Source: Novosphingopyxis baekryungensis DSM 16222 (lineage in GTDB: Bacteria > Pseudomonadota > Alphaproteobacteria > Sphingomonadales > Sphingomonadaceae). From it: a DNA stretch of 64,000 bases. Both the position numbers and the translations under genes were made by a program. Every line of letters begins with the position of its first letter. Position 1 is the first letter of the stretch. The notes beneath the pieces were generated by a model. The model ran no database searches. It had not been told where the DNA came from and saw only the letters and a program-made list of their open reading frames with translations. The stretch lies in assembly GCF_000420305.1 (NCBI RefSeq), contig NZ_ATUR01000003.1:62001-126000 (forward strand), read 5' to 3'. Positions 1-9,559 of this stretch are shown here, piece by piece.

Positions 1-508
<508 letters not shown>

Positions 509-560
509 TTAAGTGGGGCGACGCCGGTATGTCCAGCGCCGCATGGGCTTTATCCCCGGA

Positions 561-989
561 TTATTTGTCGAGCGGAACGGCATTGCCGCCCGCAGCGTCC
601 TGTCCGGGCGCGACATCGGTGGCACCGGGAGGCGCTGCAGCCGGAACGGGATCACCCGGAACCGTACCGACGCCCGGTCCGCCGCCGATCGGCAGCTCGC
701 CGCCTTCGGTCGGTACAGGTGCACGGCGCTGGAAGCTGGAGTCGATGTCCGCCGGTGCGCTCTGATCGGCGGCCACGACGGCCAGCGCGATCGAAAGGGA
801 AACGAAGGCGATCGCGAGGATGGTGGTGCCACGGGTCAGAAAATTCGCCGCGCCGCGGGCGGACATCAGGCCGGACGGACTGCCGCCCATGCCAAGGCCG
901 CCGCCCTCGCTCTGCTGCATGAGGATGATGCCGACAAGCGCCGCGCCGACAATGGCCTGAACGACGATGAGAAAATGGAAAAGCGTCAT
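561..989 (-). CDS. secG: Preprotein translocase subunit SecG
   Basis: SecG is the small inner-membrane subunit of the SecYEG channel and aids SecA-driven export. The 142-residue product starts with a membrane segment (residues 3-23). The typical cytoplasmic loop with QQSEGGGLGMGG and a second helix (about 53-72) follow. The C-terminal half beyond residue 75 is Pro/Ala/Gly-rich and probably disordered, as in many alphaproteobacterial SecG proteins. It lies between tpiA (102 bases upstream) and pyrG, a conserved order. Confidence 0.93.
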   Translation of the reverse strand: MTLFHFLIVVQAIVGAALVGIILMQQSEGGGLGMGGSPSGLMSARGAANFLTRGTTILAIAFVSLSIALAVVAADQSAPADIDSSFQRRAPVPTEGGELPIGGGPGVGTVPGDPVPAAAPPGATDVAPGQDAAGGNAVPLDK

Positions 990-1091
990 GAATGTTTCTG
1001 GTCCGTTGGAAGACGGCGCACATAGCGGTGCGGCGTGGCTTTCGCAAGCGCAGGCGGTTGGTCTACCCGCCAGTCGGCTGGCCGGTTGCCC

Positions 1092-1850
1092 TTAGCTCGC
1101 GCTGGCGGCAGCCTCGATGATGGGCACGAACTTGTCGGCGCTGAGACTGGCCCCGCCCACCAGGCCGCCATCGACATCGGAAACGGCCAGCAGTTCCGCG
1201 GCATTGCCGCCATTCATGGACCCGCCATATAATATGCGCATGGCATCTGCCTCTTCACCGATCAGATCGCGCAGTTTCACGCGGATCGCACCATGCATTT
1301 CCGCCACGTCACTGGTCTGGGGCACGCGGCCCGTGCCGATTGCCCAGATCGGCTCATAGGCAATGGTCAGCCAATCGGCAGAGGCATCGTCAGGCATGGA
1401 TTCGGCGATTTGCGCGGTGACGCGGGCGATCGCCTGACCGGCATCGCGCTGCGCTTCGGTTTCTCCGCAGCACAGGATGACGGAAAGGCCAGCGGCATGC
1501 GCTGCTTCGGCCTTGGCCTTGATGTCCGCATTGCTCTCCTGCTGGTCCTGTCGCCGTTCGCTATGGCCTACGATCGTCAGCCGCGCACCCACTTCGGCCA
1601 GCATGGCAGCCGACACGCATCCGGTATGCGCGCCATGTTCCGCCTGATGGCAATCCTGCGCGCCGATCGGCAGCGTCGGGGCGGCGTCTGCCGCGCGTGC
1701 GATCAGGGTGCTGGGAACACAGAGCGCCACGTCGACCGACTTCGAAGCGTCTGCTGCGGCTGCGATCAGCTGAAGTTCCGACAAGCTACCAGCCATGCCA
1801 TGCATTTTCCAATTGCCCGCGACGAATTTGCGCCTTGCGCCCATAGCCAT
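1092..1850 (-). CDS. tpiA: Triosephosphate isomerase
   Basis: Interconverts dihydroxyacetone phosphate and glyceraldehyde 3-phosphate in glycolysis. The 252-residue product fits the family length. Near the N terminus is GNWKMHG with the substrate-binding Asn and Lys. The catalytic His lies in VGHSERR, and the catalytic Glu in AYEPIWAIGTG, followed by the phosphate loop and YGGSMNGGNA. The reading frame stays open a further 57 codons upstream, but homology begins at MAMGARRKF, so the start is set at 1850 (1844 is an alternative). First gene of the minus-strand run tpiA-secG-pyrG. Confidence 0.96.
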   Translation of the reverse strand: MAMGARRKFVAGNWKMHGMAGSLSELQLIAAAADASKSVDVALCVPSTLIARAADAAPTLPIGAQDCHQAEHGAHTGCVSAAMLAEVGARLTIVGHSERRQDQQESNADIKAKAEAAHAAGLSVILCCGETEAQRDAGQAIARVTAQIAESMPDDASADWLTIAYEPIWAIGTGRVPQTSDVAEMHGAIRVKLRDLIGEEADAMRILYGGSMNGGNAAELLAVSDVDGGLVGGASLSADKFVPIIEAAASAS

Positions 1851-2033
1851 ATCCCCTGCTGTATCCCGTTGCCGCATGCGGCGTTGGTCGTGCCTTAGCG
1901 CGCGTGACCGTGTCATGCCAGAGGCCCCCGCATCGCCGTGCAATGCCTGGGTGGTTTCGCCCGCTTGCTCCCGAACGCCACCCCGCCTAAGGACGCGAAC
2001 TATGTCTTTTCCAACGGCCAAAGCGCTCCACTC

Positions 2034-3971
2034 ATGATCTCCACCATCCGCAAATTGTTCGAAAGCAAGCTGGGCGCGATCATCGCGATCATCTTCGTGG
2101 CCATCATCGGCCTGGCCTTTGCGCTGTCCGATGTGTCCGGCTCCCTGTCACCCGCCGGTGTCGGCGGCGGCACGGCGGCCAAGGTCGGCTCGGTAGAAAT
2201 CAGCGAAGCGGAACTGAACGAGGCCGTGAACACCGCCTTCAGCCAGGTCCAGCGGGAAAATCCGGGCCTCACCATGGCGGCCTTCGTGCAGCAGGGCGGA
2301 CTGGACGATGTGTTCGCCAGCCTGGTCGACCGCGTGACCGTGAGTGCCTATGCCCAGAAACATGGCATGGCGGTGAGCAAGGCCATGGTCGATGCCGAGA
2401 TTCGCGACATTCCCGCGTTCAAGGGTCTGGACGGCAGCTTCGATCAGCAGACCTTTCTCGGCGCGCTGCGCCAGAACAATCTGACCGAGGCGCAGTTCCG
2501 CGAGGATATCCGCCGCAGCCTGTATCTTGAACAGCTTTTGAGCCTGTCCGATGCCGGAACGAAGGCAGCCAGGAACATGGCCCTGCCCTACGCGTCCCTG
2601 ATTCTGGAAGAGCGCAAGGGGCAGCTGGGCGTCATTCCCTCGCAAGCGTTCGTGCCCAAGAACGATCCCAGCGATCAGGTGCTGAACACATTTTACAAGG
2701 CCAACCGCGCCAGGTTCACCGTGCCGGAGCGCCGCGCGATCCGATATGCCGTGTTCGATGCTGCAAGCATGGCGGGCAAGGTTCAGGTCTCCGACGCCGA
2801 AATCGCCAAATATTATCGCGACAACCAGACCCAATATGCCGCCAGCGAGGAGCGCACCATCAGCCAGCTGATCGTGCCGACCGAGGCGGCCGCGCAGGCC
2901 GTCGCCAAGCGTGCGGCGGGAGGCGAGAGCCTGTCCGCCATTGCAGACGATATCGGCGTGGCCGTGTCGCAGGCCGAGGGCGTGACCAAAAGCGGTTATG
3001 CTTCGCAGACGTCCGACGGGGTGGCGCAGGCGGCGTTCTCCACCGCCATCGGCAAAGTTGCCTCGCCTGCGCGTGGCAATCTCGGCTGGTATGTCGTGCG
3101 TCCGGACAGCAATCGCTCGATCGCCGCAAAACCGCTCGCCAGCGTGAGCGCGGCCATTCGCGAGACCCTGACCACGCAACGCACGCGTGAAATGCTCGAC
3201 GAACAGACCGGCGAGATCGAGGATCAGCTGGCCAAGGGCGCAACGGTGGCCGAAATCGCCAAAGCCGTCGGCGCCAAGGTTGAGACGACGCCCCCGCTGC
3301 TGCAGGCAGGCGGATCGCCCGGCAATCCCGATTTCAAGCTGCCCGAGGCGCTTGCTCCGATCCGTGCCGCCGCCTTCCAGATGGATGCCGGCGGTGATCC
3401 GCAGCTGATCCAGCTGGGTGATGATCAGCGCTTCGCCATCATCGGCATCGCCAAGGTGGACGCGGCCGCGCCGCCGCCGCTCGCCGATGTGAAGCAGGAC
3501 GTCATCAATGCCTGGAAACGTTCCGAAGCATCCAAGGCCGCCCGCGCCTTGGCAGCAAAGGTGCGCGACAGCGTGAACAAGAGCACCAGCCTGAAACAGG
3601 CGCTGGCCGCCAACGACGCGCCGATCGAGCAAATCCAGCCGATCTCCGGCACGCGCCAGCAGCTGACGCAGAATCAGGATCAGGTGCCGCCGCCGTTACA
3701 ACTGCTGTTCTCGATGACGCAGGGCAGCACCAAGCTGCTTCCGCTGCCGCAGGAACAGGGCTTCTACGTCGTGCATCTGGACGAACTGATCCGCAACAGC
3801 GCCAAGGATAATGCGCCGCTGCTCGAAGCCACCAGCCAGCAATTGTCGCGGGCCTTGTCGCAGGAGTTCTCCGCCGGCTTCGTCGCCGCCATGCGCGAAG
3901 AGCTTGGCGTCAAGCGCAACCAGTCGGTCATCGACCGTCTGCGCGCGCGCTTGTTGGGTAATGACAGCTGA
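2034..3971 (+). CDS. ppiD: Periplasmic PpiD/SurA-type peptidyl-prolyl isomerase foldase
   Basis: A membrane-anchored folding helper of the parvulin family. The 645-residue protein has an N-terminal membrane segment (about residues 12-32), an N-terminal chaperone domain like SurA_N, and a parvulin-like region in the middle (about 230-370). A long C-terminal chaperone part follows. The ATG at 2034 is preferred over the open frame upstream because it places MISTIRKLFESKLG directly before the membrane helix, as in PpiD relatives. The parvulin active-site residues look poorly conserved by eye, so isomerase activity is uncertain. Its stop overlaps the trpE start by 11 bases. Confidence 0.88.
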   Translation: MISTIRKLFESKLGAIIAIIFVAIIGLAFALSDVSGSLSPAGVGGGTAAKVGSVEISEAELNEAVNTAFSQVQRENPGLTMAAFVQQGGLDDVFASLVDRVTVSAYAQKHGMAVSKAMVDAEIRDIPAFKGLDGSFDQQTFLGALRQNNLTEAQFREDIRRSLYLEQLLSLSDAGTKAARNMALPYASLILEERKGQLGVIPSQAFVPKNDPSDQVLNTFYKANRARFTVPERRAIRYAVFDAASMAGKVQVSDAEIAKYYRDNQTQYAASEERTISQLIVPTEAAAQAVAKRAAGGESLSAIADDIGVAVSQAEGVTKSGYASQTSDGVAQAAFSTAIGKVASPARGNLGWYVVRPDSNRSIAAKPLASVSAAIRETLTTQRTREMLDEQTGEIEDQLAKGATVAEIAKAVGAKVETTPPLLQAGGSPGNPDFKLPEALAPIRAAAFQMDAGGDPQLIQLGDDQRFAIIGIAKVDAAAPPPLADVKQDVINAWKRSEASKAARALAAKVRDSVNKSTSLKQALAANDAPIEQIQPISGTRQQLTQNQDQVPPPLQLLFSMTQGSTKLLPLPQEQGFYVVHLDELIRNSAKDNAPLLEATSQQLSRALSQEFSAGFVAAMREELGVKRNQSVIDRLRARLLGNDS

Positions 3972-5523
3972 TCTTCTGAACGTGGTGAACCCGACCGCCG
4001 ATAGAGGCCATTCCGTTACCCGGAACCTGGCTGAAGCGCAGGCCGCGCTGTCCCAAGGCAAACCTGCGCTGCTCTGGCGCAAGCGCATCGCCGATACCGA
4101 AACGCCGGTTTCCGCCGCGCTGAAACTCTGCGTGGAAGGGCGCGGTGATTTTTTGCTGGAGTCGGTCGAAGGCGGCAATGTGCGGGGGCGGCACAGCCTG
4201 ATCGGGATCGATCCCGATCTCATCATCCGCGCGCACGGCACCAGCGCCGAGATCAATCGGCAATGGCGGCAAGACCGGGCATCATTCCAGCCGCTGGCGG
4301 GCGATCCGCTGACGGAGCTGCGCGCCCTGGTTGCCGAATGCGCGATGGATGTGCCGGACGCCCTGCCCCGCGCACTGTCCTGTCTGGTCGGCTATTTCGG
4401 TTATGAGACCGTCGGGCTGGTCGAAAAACTACCCCGCCCGCCGGAAAATCCGCTGGCGCTTCCGGATCTGCTGTTCGTTCGGCCCAGTCTGATCGTGATC
4501 TTCGACCGGCTCAGCGATGAGATGTTCCTGATTGCCCCGGTATGGCCATCGGAAGAGCTGGAATACGACGTGATACTGGACGGCGCCATCACCGCGCTCG
4601 ACGAAGGAGAGCGGACGCTTTCCGCATCGCTGCCCGCCAACGGCATGACCGGAGACGCGCCTGCCGAACCGGTGTTCGAACCGCAGCTTGCGCCGGGCCG
4701 CTATGGCGAGATGGTGGCCGCCGCGAAGGATTATATCGAGGCTGGCGATATCTTTCAGGTGGTGCTTGCGCAGCGCTTCACGGCTGAATTCGAGCTTCCT
4801 CCCTTCGCGCTCTACCGTGCCCTGCGGCGGGTAAACCCCTCCCCGTTTCTCTATTATCTCGATCTGCCCGATTTCGCCCTGATTGGCTCGTCCCCCGAAA
4901 TCCTCGTGCGTGCGCGCGATGGCGAGGTGACCATTCGCCCCATTGCCGGAACCCGCCCGCGCGGCAAAAACGATGCCGAAGATCAGGCGAACAAGGCCAG
5001 TCTGCTAAGCGATGGAAAGGAGCTGGCCGAACATCTGATGCTGCTCGATCTGGGCAGGAACGATGTGGGCCGGGTTGCCGCGCGTGGATCGGTGACAGTA
5101 ACCGATAGCCATTTCGTCGAATTTTACAGCCATGTCATGCATATTGTCTCGAACGTGACGGGCACGCTGGCGCAGGACAAGGACGCGCTCGATGCGCTGT
5201 TTGCCGGCTTCCCGGCGGGCACCGTATCCGGCGCGCCCAAAGTGCGCGCCTGCGAGATCATCGCGGAACTGGAGCCGGAAACACGCGGTGCCTATGCCGG
5301 CGGCGTCGGCTATTTTTCTCCCGACGGATCGATGGACAGCTGCATCGTGCTGCGCACCGCCGTGGTGAAGGATGGCAAGATGCATGTGCAGGCCGGTGCC
5401 GGGATCGTCGCCGATAGCGATCCGGCCTATGAGCAGCGCGAATGCGAGGCCAAAGCCAGCGCTCTGCTGTCCGCGGCGAAGGAAGCGGTCCGGATCGCAG
5501 GTGAGCCTAGCTTCGGCCAATGA
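3961..5523 (+). CDS. trpE: Anthranilate synthase component I
   Basis: Catalyses the chorismate-to-anthranilate step that opens tryptophan synthesis, using ammonia from TrpG. The 520-residue product has the N-terminal regulatory domain with LLESVEGG, the usual place of Trp binding. The chorismate-binding domain follows: AGDIFQVVLAQRF, IAGTRPRG, LDLGRNDVGRVA and the C-terminal QAGAGIVADSDP. The start ATG lies inside the 3' end of the ppiD gene (11-base overlap), suggesting coupled translation. Its stop forms an ATGA overlap with the next gene. TrpG is encoded separately from 6685. Confidence 0.97.
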   Translation: MTADLLNVVNPTADRGHSVTRNLAEAQAALSQGKPALLWRKRIADTETPVSAALKLCVEGRGDFLLESVEGGNVRGRHSLIGIDPDLIIRAHGTSAEINRQWRQDRASFQPLAGDPLTELRALVAECAMDVPDALPRALSCLVGYFGYETVGLVEKLPRPPENPLALPDLLFVRPSLIVIFDRLSDEMFLIAPVWPSEELEYDVILDGAITALDEGERTLSASLPANGMTGDAPAEPVFEPQLAPGRYGEMVAAAKDYIEAGDIFQVVLAQRFTAEFELPPFALYRALRRVNPSPFLYYLDLPDFALIGSSPEILVRARDGEVTIRPIAGTRPRGKNDAEDQANKASLLSDGKELAEHLMLLDLGRNDVGRVAARGSVTVTDSHFVEFYSHVMHIVSNVTGTLAQDKDALDALFAGFPAGTVSGAPKVRACEIIAELEPETRGAYAGGVGYFSPDGSMDSCIVLRTAVVKDGKMHVQAGAGIVADSDPAYEQRECEAKASALLSAAKEAVRIAGEPSFGQ

Positions 5524-6299
5524 CACGGCTTGCCGTTCTGGCGCTCGTGCTGCTGGCGGCTGGCTGCGGATCGGAAGACGGGCAGCAGCGCGCTGCCGAA
5601 CCGGCAGAGCTGGTCCGTCCGATCTGCGACAATGAAAGTTTTGAGGGCGATGATTTCACCGTCTGCACGGCCGACCCCAAGCAGGACCGCATCGCCATGT
5701 TTGACGCCGATCATGACGGCGTGCCCTATCGCAGCTTTCCGGAACTGGAACGCGCGCTAGCCTCCCGCACATCCAAGCTCCGCTTCGCCATGAATGCCGG
5801 TATGTTCGACGAATCCGGCCTGCCCATCGGATATTATGTGGAACATGGCGAGCGCCTGCAGACGCTGAACCGCGCCGCGGGGCCAGGAAATTTCCATCTG
5901 CTTCCCAATGGGGTGTTCTTTGGCCAAGGCGGGCGCTGGCGCATCCTGACCAGTGATGGCTTTGCGGAACAGGTAACCGCGCGGCCCGATTTTGCCACCC
6001 AGTCCGGCCCCATGCTGCTAATCGACGGCCAGTTGCATCCCAGAATAGCGCAGAACGGCACGTCGCTGCATGTGCGCAATGCCGTAGGGGTTAATCCGCG
6101 TGGCCAGGCGCTTTTCGTCATCAGCAACGGCCCGGTGTCGTTCGGACGTCTGGCCCGGCTGTTTCGCGACAAGCTGCAATGCCGCAATGCGCTATATCTC
6201 GATGGTTCGGTGTCCGGCCTGTGGTATCCGGAAGCGGGTCGGATGGATCGCCGCGCGCCGCTGGGGCCCATGGTCGCGGTGTTCGCGAAGGACCGCTGA
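5520..6299 (+). CDS. DUF2233 / phosphodiester glycosidase family lipoprotein
   Basis: A 259-residue probable lipoprotein: the signal segment ends in LLAAGC, a good lipobox with Cys16. The mature part resembles the DUF2233 / NAGPA-type phosphodiester glycosidase family. It shows FAMNAGMFDESGLPIGYYV, GPGNFHLLPNGVFF and a final LYLDGSVSGLWYPE, the blocks that carry the family's conserved Asn, Gly and Asp residues. Substrate is unknown. It is translationally coupled to trpE by ATGA, yet has no evident link to tryptophan synthesis. It ends four bases before the convergent gene at 6304-6636. Confidence 0.82.
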   Translation: MTRLAVLALVLLAAGCGSEDGQQRAAEPAELVRPICDNESFEGDDFTVCTADPKQDRIAMFDADHDGVPYRSFPELERALASRTSKLRFAMNAGMFDESGLPIGYYVEHGERLQTLNRAAGPGNFHLLPNGVFFGQGGRWRILTSDGFAEQVTARPDFATQSGPMLLIDGQLHPRIAQNGTSLHVRNAVGVNPRGQALFVISNGPVSFGRLARLFRDKLQCRNALYLDGSVSGLWYPEAGRMDRRAPLGPMVAVFAKDR

Positions 6300-6303
6300 A
6301 CTG

Positions 6304-6636
6304 CTATTTCAGCAGCTTGGGCCCCGAACGCTCCAGCTTTTCACGAATTTTTCCTGCAAACATGGCCAAAAGCGGCGGCAGCGTCAGTTCCACCGCAACA
6401 TGATCTTCCTGCACATCGCAGATCGCCGCAATCGACTGCCCCATGGCTTTGGCGGTGAAATGCAGGCGGTCACCTTCCCAATGATGCTCGGTCACATCGC
6501 CGCCGGGAATCATGTCGCCCAGCTTGCCGATGCCGCCTTCCAGCCGCTGTCTGGCGCCTGCTTTGCCGAGCTGGTGGGGAAGATTTGCGCGTACCGGTTC
6601 CATGGCGGACAGCCATAGCGGCATGAGGATCGGCAT
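6304..6636 (-). CDS. PHA-granule-region type (polyhydroxyalkanoic acid system) small protein
   Basis: A 110-residue soluble protein that fits the polyhydroxyalkanoic acid system family (PHA_gran_rgn): N-terminal LPHQLGKAGARQRLEGG, a central strand-rich part around GDRLHFTAKAMGQSI, and a closing LTLPPLLAMFAGKIREKLE. Its role is not established. The ATG at 6636 has AAAGG just upstream; an inner ATG at 6603 has no such site. The frame stays open upstream into trpG, but that part looks non-coding. It is the only minus-strand gene in the trp series and sits head to head with trpG. Confidence 0.72.
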   Translation of the reverse strand: MPILMPLWLSAMEPVRANLPHQLGKAGARQRLEGGIGKLGDMIPGGDVTEHHWEGDRLHFTAKAMGQSIAAICDVQEDHVAVELTLPPLLAMFAGKIREKLERSGPKLLK

Positions 6637-6684
6637 GCCAGCCTTTCGCTTGGCGTCGGACCATAGGCGCGGTACAGCGCAGCC

Positions 6685-7278
6685 ATGATCCTCGTCATCG
6701 ACAATTATGACAGCTTTACCTTCAACCTGGTCCATTATCTGATGGAGCTGGGCGCCGAAACGCGCGTGGTGCGCAACGATGCGCTCACCGTGTCGGAAGC
6801 CATGGCCAGCGGTGCCACGGCCATCCTGATATCCCCCGGCCCGAAAATGCCGGATCAGGCCGGGATCAGTCTGGACTTGGTGGCCGCCTGCGCGGATGCC
6901 GGCATGCCGCTACTTGGCGTGTGTCTGGGTCACCAGGCGATCGGCCAGCATTTCGGCGGCCAGGTGGTGCGCGGCGGGTTGATGCATGGCAAGACCTCCC
7001 CGATCACGCATGATGGCAGCGGGATCTTCGCCGGTCTGCCCGCCACATTTACGGCCACGCGCTATCATTCGCTGATCGTGCCCGAGGAAGGACTGCCCGA
7101 TAGCCTGCTGGTCAATGCGCGTGGACCGGACGGGACGGTCATGGGCTTTCGCCATCATGCGCTGCCGATTCACGGCGTGCAGTTCCATCCGGAAAGCGTG
7201 GCAACCGAGCATGGCCATGCGCTGCTGGCCAATTTCATGACCCTGGCCGGGCTGACCCCGGAGCGGCTGCCCGCATAG
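6685..7278 (+). CDS. trpG: Anthranilate synthase component II (glutamine amidotransferase)
   Basis: Hydrolyses glutamine and passes ammonia to TrpE. The 197-residue class-I glutaminase has the N-terminal [13 protein letters not shown], the nucleophile Cys in [13 protein letters not shown], and the His-Glu pair in [13 protein letters not shown]. It is separated from trpE by 1.2 kb holding two unrelated genes, and begins 48 bases from the divergent gene at 6304-6636, so it should have its own promoter. trpD follows 43 bases downstream. Confidence 0.97.
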   Translation: MILVIDNYDSFTFNLVHYLMELGAETRVVRNDALTVSEAMASGATAILISPGPKMPDQAGISLDLVAACADAGMPLLGVCLGHQAIGQHFGGQVVRGGLMHGKTSPITHDGSGIFAGLPATFTATRYHSLIVPEEGLPDSLLVNARGPDGTVMGFRHHALPIHGVQFHPESVATEHGHALLANFMTLAGLTPERLPA

Positions 7279-7321
7279 CGCGCTGGATATTTCCGCCGCG
7301 CTGTGCTTTGCCCCTGTTCCG

Positions 7322-8311
7322 ATGACCCAGCTTCCAGACCCCGCCGTTCCGCTCTCGCAAGATCAGGCCAGCGCCGCCTTTGCCTCCATTCTGGATGGTG
7401 AACAGGATGAGGCCACGATCAGCGATTTTCTGATCGGCATGGCCGTGCGCGGCGAGACCGCCGATGAGATTGCCGGTGCCGCCCGGGAAATGCGCGCGCG
7501 CATGATCCCGGTGGCCGCGCCGCTTGGCGCCATCGACGTGTGCGGCACGGGCGGCGATGGATCGAACAGCCTGAACATCTCTACCGCGGTCGCCATCGTG
7601 GTGGCCGCTTGCGATGTGCCCGTGGCCAAGCATGGCAGCCGCGCCGCGACCAGCCAGACAGGCGCGGCGGATACGCTGGAAGAGCTTGGCGTCAATCTCG
7701 ATATATCCCCGGAAGATGCACAGCGTTCGCTGGAGGAGTTGAACCTCGCCTTCTTCTTTGCGCCGAACCACCATCCGGCGCTGGCGGCGATTGCGCTGAT
7801 CCGCCGCAAGCTGGGCCGCCGCACCATCTTCAACATGCTGGGGCCGCTCGCCAATCCTGCGCGTATCCGCCACCATCTGATCGGCGTGGCCAGCCCCAAT
7901 CTGGCCGAAACCTATGCCAACGCTGCCGCCCGGCTGGGATATGGCCATGCCATGATCGTATCCGGCGACGAAGGGCTGGACGAGCTCTCCATCTCCGGCA
8001 GCAGCACCATCTTTCATGTGCGCGGACGCGACATCGAAAAGGCCAGCATCCATCCGGAAGAGGTCGGCCTGCAGACCCACAAGCTGGAGGCGCTGAAAGG
8101 CGGCGATGCGCGCAACAATGCCGCCGCCCTGCGCCGTCTGCTGCAGGGCGATGGCGGGGCGTACCGCGATGCCGTGCTGCTCAACGGGGCCGCCGCCTTG
8201 TTGGTGGCGGGCGCGGTGGATAGCTGGGCCGATGGCGTGGAGGAGGCTGCCGAGGCGATCGACAAAGGGCTTGCCAACGCGCTGCTGGACTGCTGGATCG
8301 CACGGCAATGA
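7322..8311 (+). CDS. trpD: Anthranilate phosphoribosyltransferase
   Basis: Joins anthranilate to phosphoribosyl pyrophosphate, the second tryptophan step. The 329-residue product has the N-terminal helical domain and the PRPP loop [31 protein letters not shown] holds anthranilate-site residues, and [13 protein letters not shown] holds the metal/phosphate region. Length and motifs are typical of a stand-alone TrpD, not a TrpGD fusion. Its stop overlaps the trpC start as ATGA. Confidence 0.97.
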   Translation: MTQLPDPAVPLSQDQASAAFASILDGEQDEATISDFLIGMAVRGETADEIAGAAREMRARMIPVAAPLGAIDVCGTGGDGSNSLNISTAVAIVVAACDVPVAKHGSRAATSQTGAADTLEELGVNLDISPEDAQRSLEELNLAFFFAPNHHPALAAIALIRRKLGRRTIFNMLGPLANPARIRHHLIGVASPNLAETYANAAARLGYGHAMIVSGDEGLDELSISGSSTIFHVRGRDIEKASIHPEEVGLQTHKLEALKGGDARNNAAALRRLLQGDGGAYRDAVLLNGAAALLVAGAVDSWADGVEEAAEAIDKGLANALLDCWIARQ

Positions 8312-9096
8312 ACGACAAACTGGCCCAGATCATCGCGCACAAGCGCAACGAAGTCGCCGCCCGCAAGACCGTGAGGATCGCCCGCGAACTCGCCCTGATC
8401 GCGCGCGAAACGCCGGAGCCGCGCGGCTTTGCCAAGGCGCTGGATGCAGCGGCGGCGGACGGTTTCGCGCTGATCGCCGAAGTGAAGAAAGCCTCTCCTT
8501 CCAAAGGCGTGATCCGAGAGGATTTCCATCCGCGCGACGCGGCAATCGCCTATGCCGCTGGCGGGGCGGCCTGTCTGTCGGTTCTGACGGACGAGGAATT
8601 CTTCAAGGGCCATGACGACTATCTGCGCATTGCCCGGGGCGCGGTTTCCGTGCCGGCCTTGCGCAAGGATTTTACCATCGATCCCTGGCAGGTGGCCGAA
8701 GCGCGCGCCATTGGCGCCGACGCGGTGCTGCTGATTCTGGCGGCGGTGGATGACGACATGGCCAAGGCCATCGAAGCGGAGGCGATCGATTTCGGGCTCG
8801 ACCTGATCATCGAAGTCCATGACGAGGCCGAGATGGAGCGCGCACTGGAACTGCAGTCGCCACTGATCGGCATCAACAACCGCAATCTGAAGACCTTTGA
8901 AACCGATCTGGCGACCAGCGAACGGCTCGTTGCTATGATCCCGGATGATCGGGCGGCAATTGCGGAGAGCGGCATTAACACCCATGCCGATCTGGAGCGC
9001 CTGTCGGCGCATGGGATCCGCCGTTTTCTGGTCGGCGAATCGCTGATGCGGCAGCCCGATATCGAAGCGGCCACGCGCACCCTCCTGCATGGCTGA
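8308..9096 (+). CDS. trpC: Indole-3-glycerol phosphate synthase
   Basis: Closes the indole ring in tryptophan synthesis. The 262-residue TIM barrel shows [11 protein letters not shown] with two catalytic/binding lysines, [13 protein letters not shown] with the catalytic Lys, [15 protein letters not shown] and AESGINTH near the end. It is a stand-alone enzyme, not fused to TrpF. trpF, trpB and trpA are not in the window. It overlaps trpD by four bases and moaC by eight, so trpD-trpC-moaC-moeA look translationally coupled. Confidence 0.97.
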   Translation: MNDKLAQIIAHKRNEVAARKTVRIARELALIARETPEPRGFAKALDAAAADGFALIAEVKKASPSKGVIREDFHPRDAAIAYAAGGAACLSVLTDEEFFKGHDDYLRIARGAVSVPALRKDFTIDPWQVAEARAIGADAVLLILAAVDDDMAKAIEAEAIDFGLDLIIEVHDEAEMERALELQSPLIGINNRNLKTFETDLATSERLVAMIPDDRAAIAESGINTHADLERLSAHGIRRFLVGESLMRQPDIEAATRTLLHG

Positions 9097-9559
9097 ACTC
9101 ACCCATCTGGACGACGCCGGGCGTGCGCGCATGGTCGACATATCGGCCAAACAGGAAACGGTGCGCGAGGCAACGGCAGAGGGGCATATCGTCATGAGCG
9201 CCGAGGCGCTGGAAACGGTGCGCGATGGCAAGGCGGCCAAGGGAGACGTGCTCGCCGTGGCGCGGATCGCCGGAATCATGGCGGCCAAGCGCACGTCGGA
9301 GATCATCCCGCTCTGCCACCCTCTGCAGCTGAGCGGATGCACCGTCGATTTCGAATATGGTGACCACGGCATCCGCGCTGCGGCGACGGTGCGGATCGGC
9401 GGCAAGACCGGCGTCGAGATGGAGGCGCTGACCGCAGTGAGCGCGGCGTTGCTGACCATCTACGACATGGTGAAAGCCATCGACAAGGGCATGACGATCG
9501 AGGGTGTGCGCCTTCTTGCCAAATCCGGCGGCCGATCGGGCGATTGGCGCGCCGCCTGA
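9089..9559 (+). CDS. moaC: Cyclic pyranopterin monophosphate synthase
   Basis: Works with MoaA to make cyclic pyranopterin monophosphate from GTP in molybdenum cofactor synthesis. The 156-residue product carries [25 protein letters not shown] with the active-site His, [11 protein letters not shown] and the closing [15 protein letters not shown] with catalytic Lys and Gly residues. It overlaps trpC by eight bases, and its TGA shares a base with the moeA ATG (TGATG). Confidence 0.97.
   Translation: MAELTHLDDAGRARMVDISAKQETVREATAEGHIVMSAEALETVRDGKAAKGDVLAVARIAGIMAAKRTSEIIPLCHPLQLSGCTVDFEYGDHGIRAAATVRIGGKTGVEMEALTAVSAALLTIYDMVKAIDKGMTIEGVRLLAKSGGRSGDWRAA

Noticed and set aside
2148-3632. Long minus-strand open frame (494 codons) opposite the ppiD-like gene
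   Set aside because: Mirror of a real gene in GC-rich DNA; the product is Gly/Arg/His-rich, matches no family, and the plus-strand gene has a clear domain layout.
8014-9459. Minus-strand open frame of 481 codons over trpC and moaC
   Set aside because: Antisense shadow of trpD-trpC-moaC, whose catalytic motifs are clear; composition is non-protein-like.
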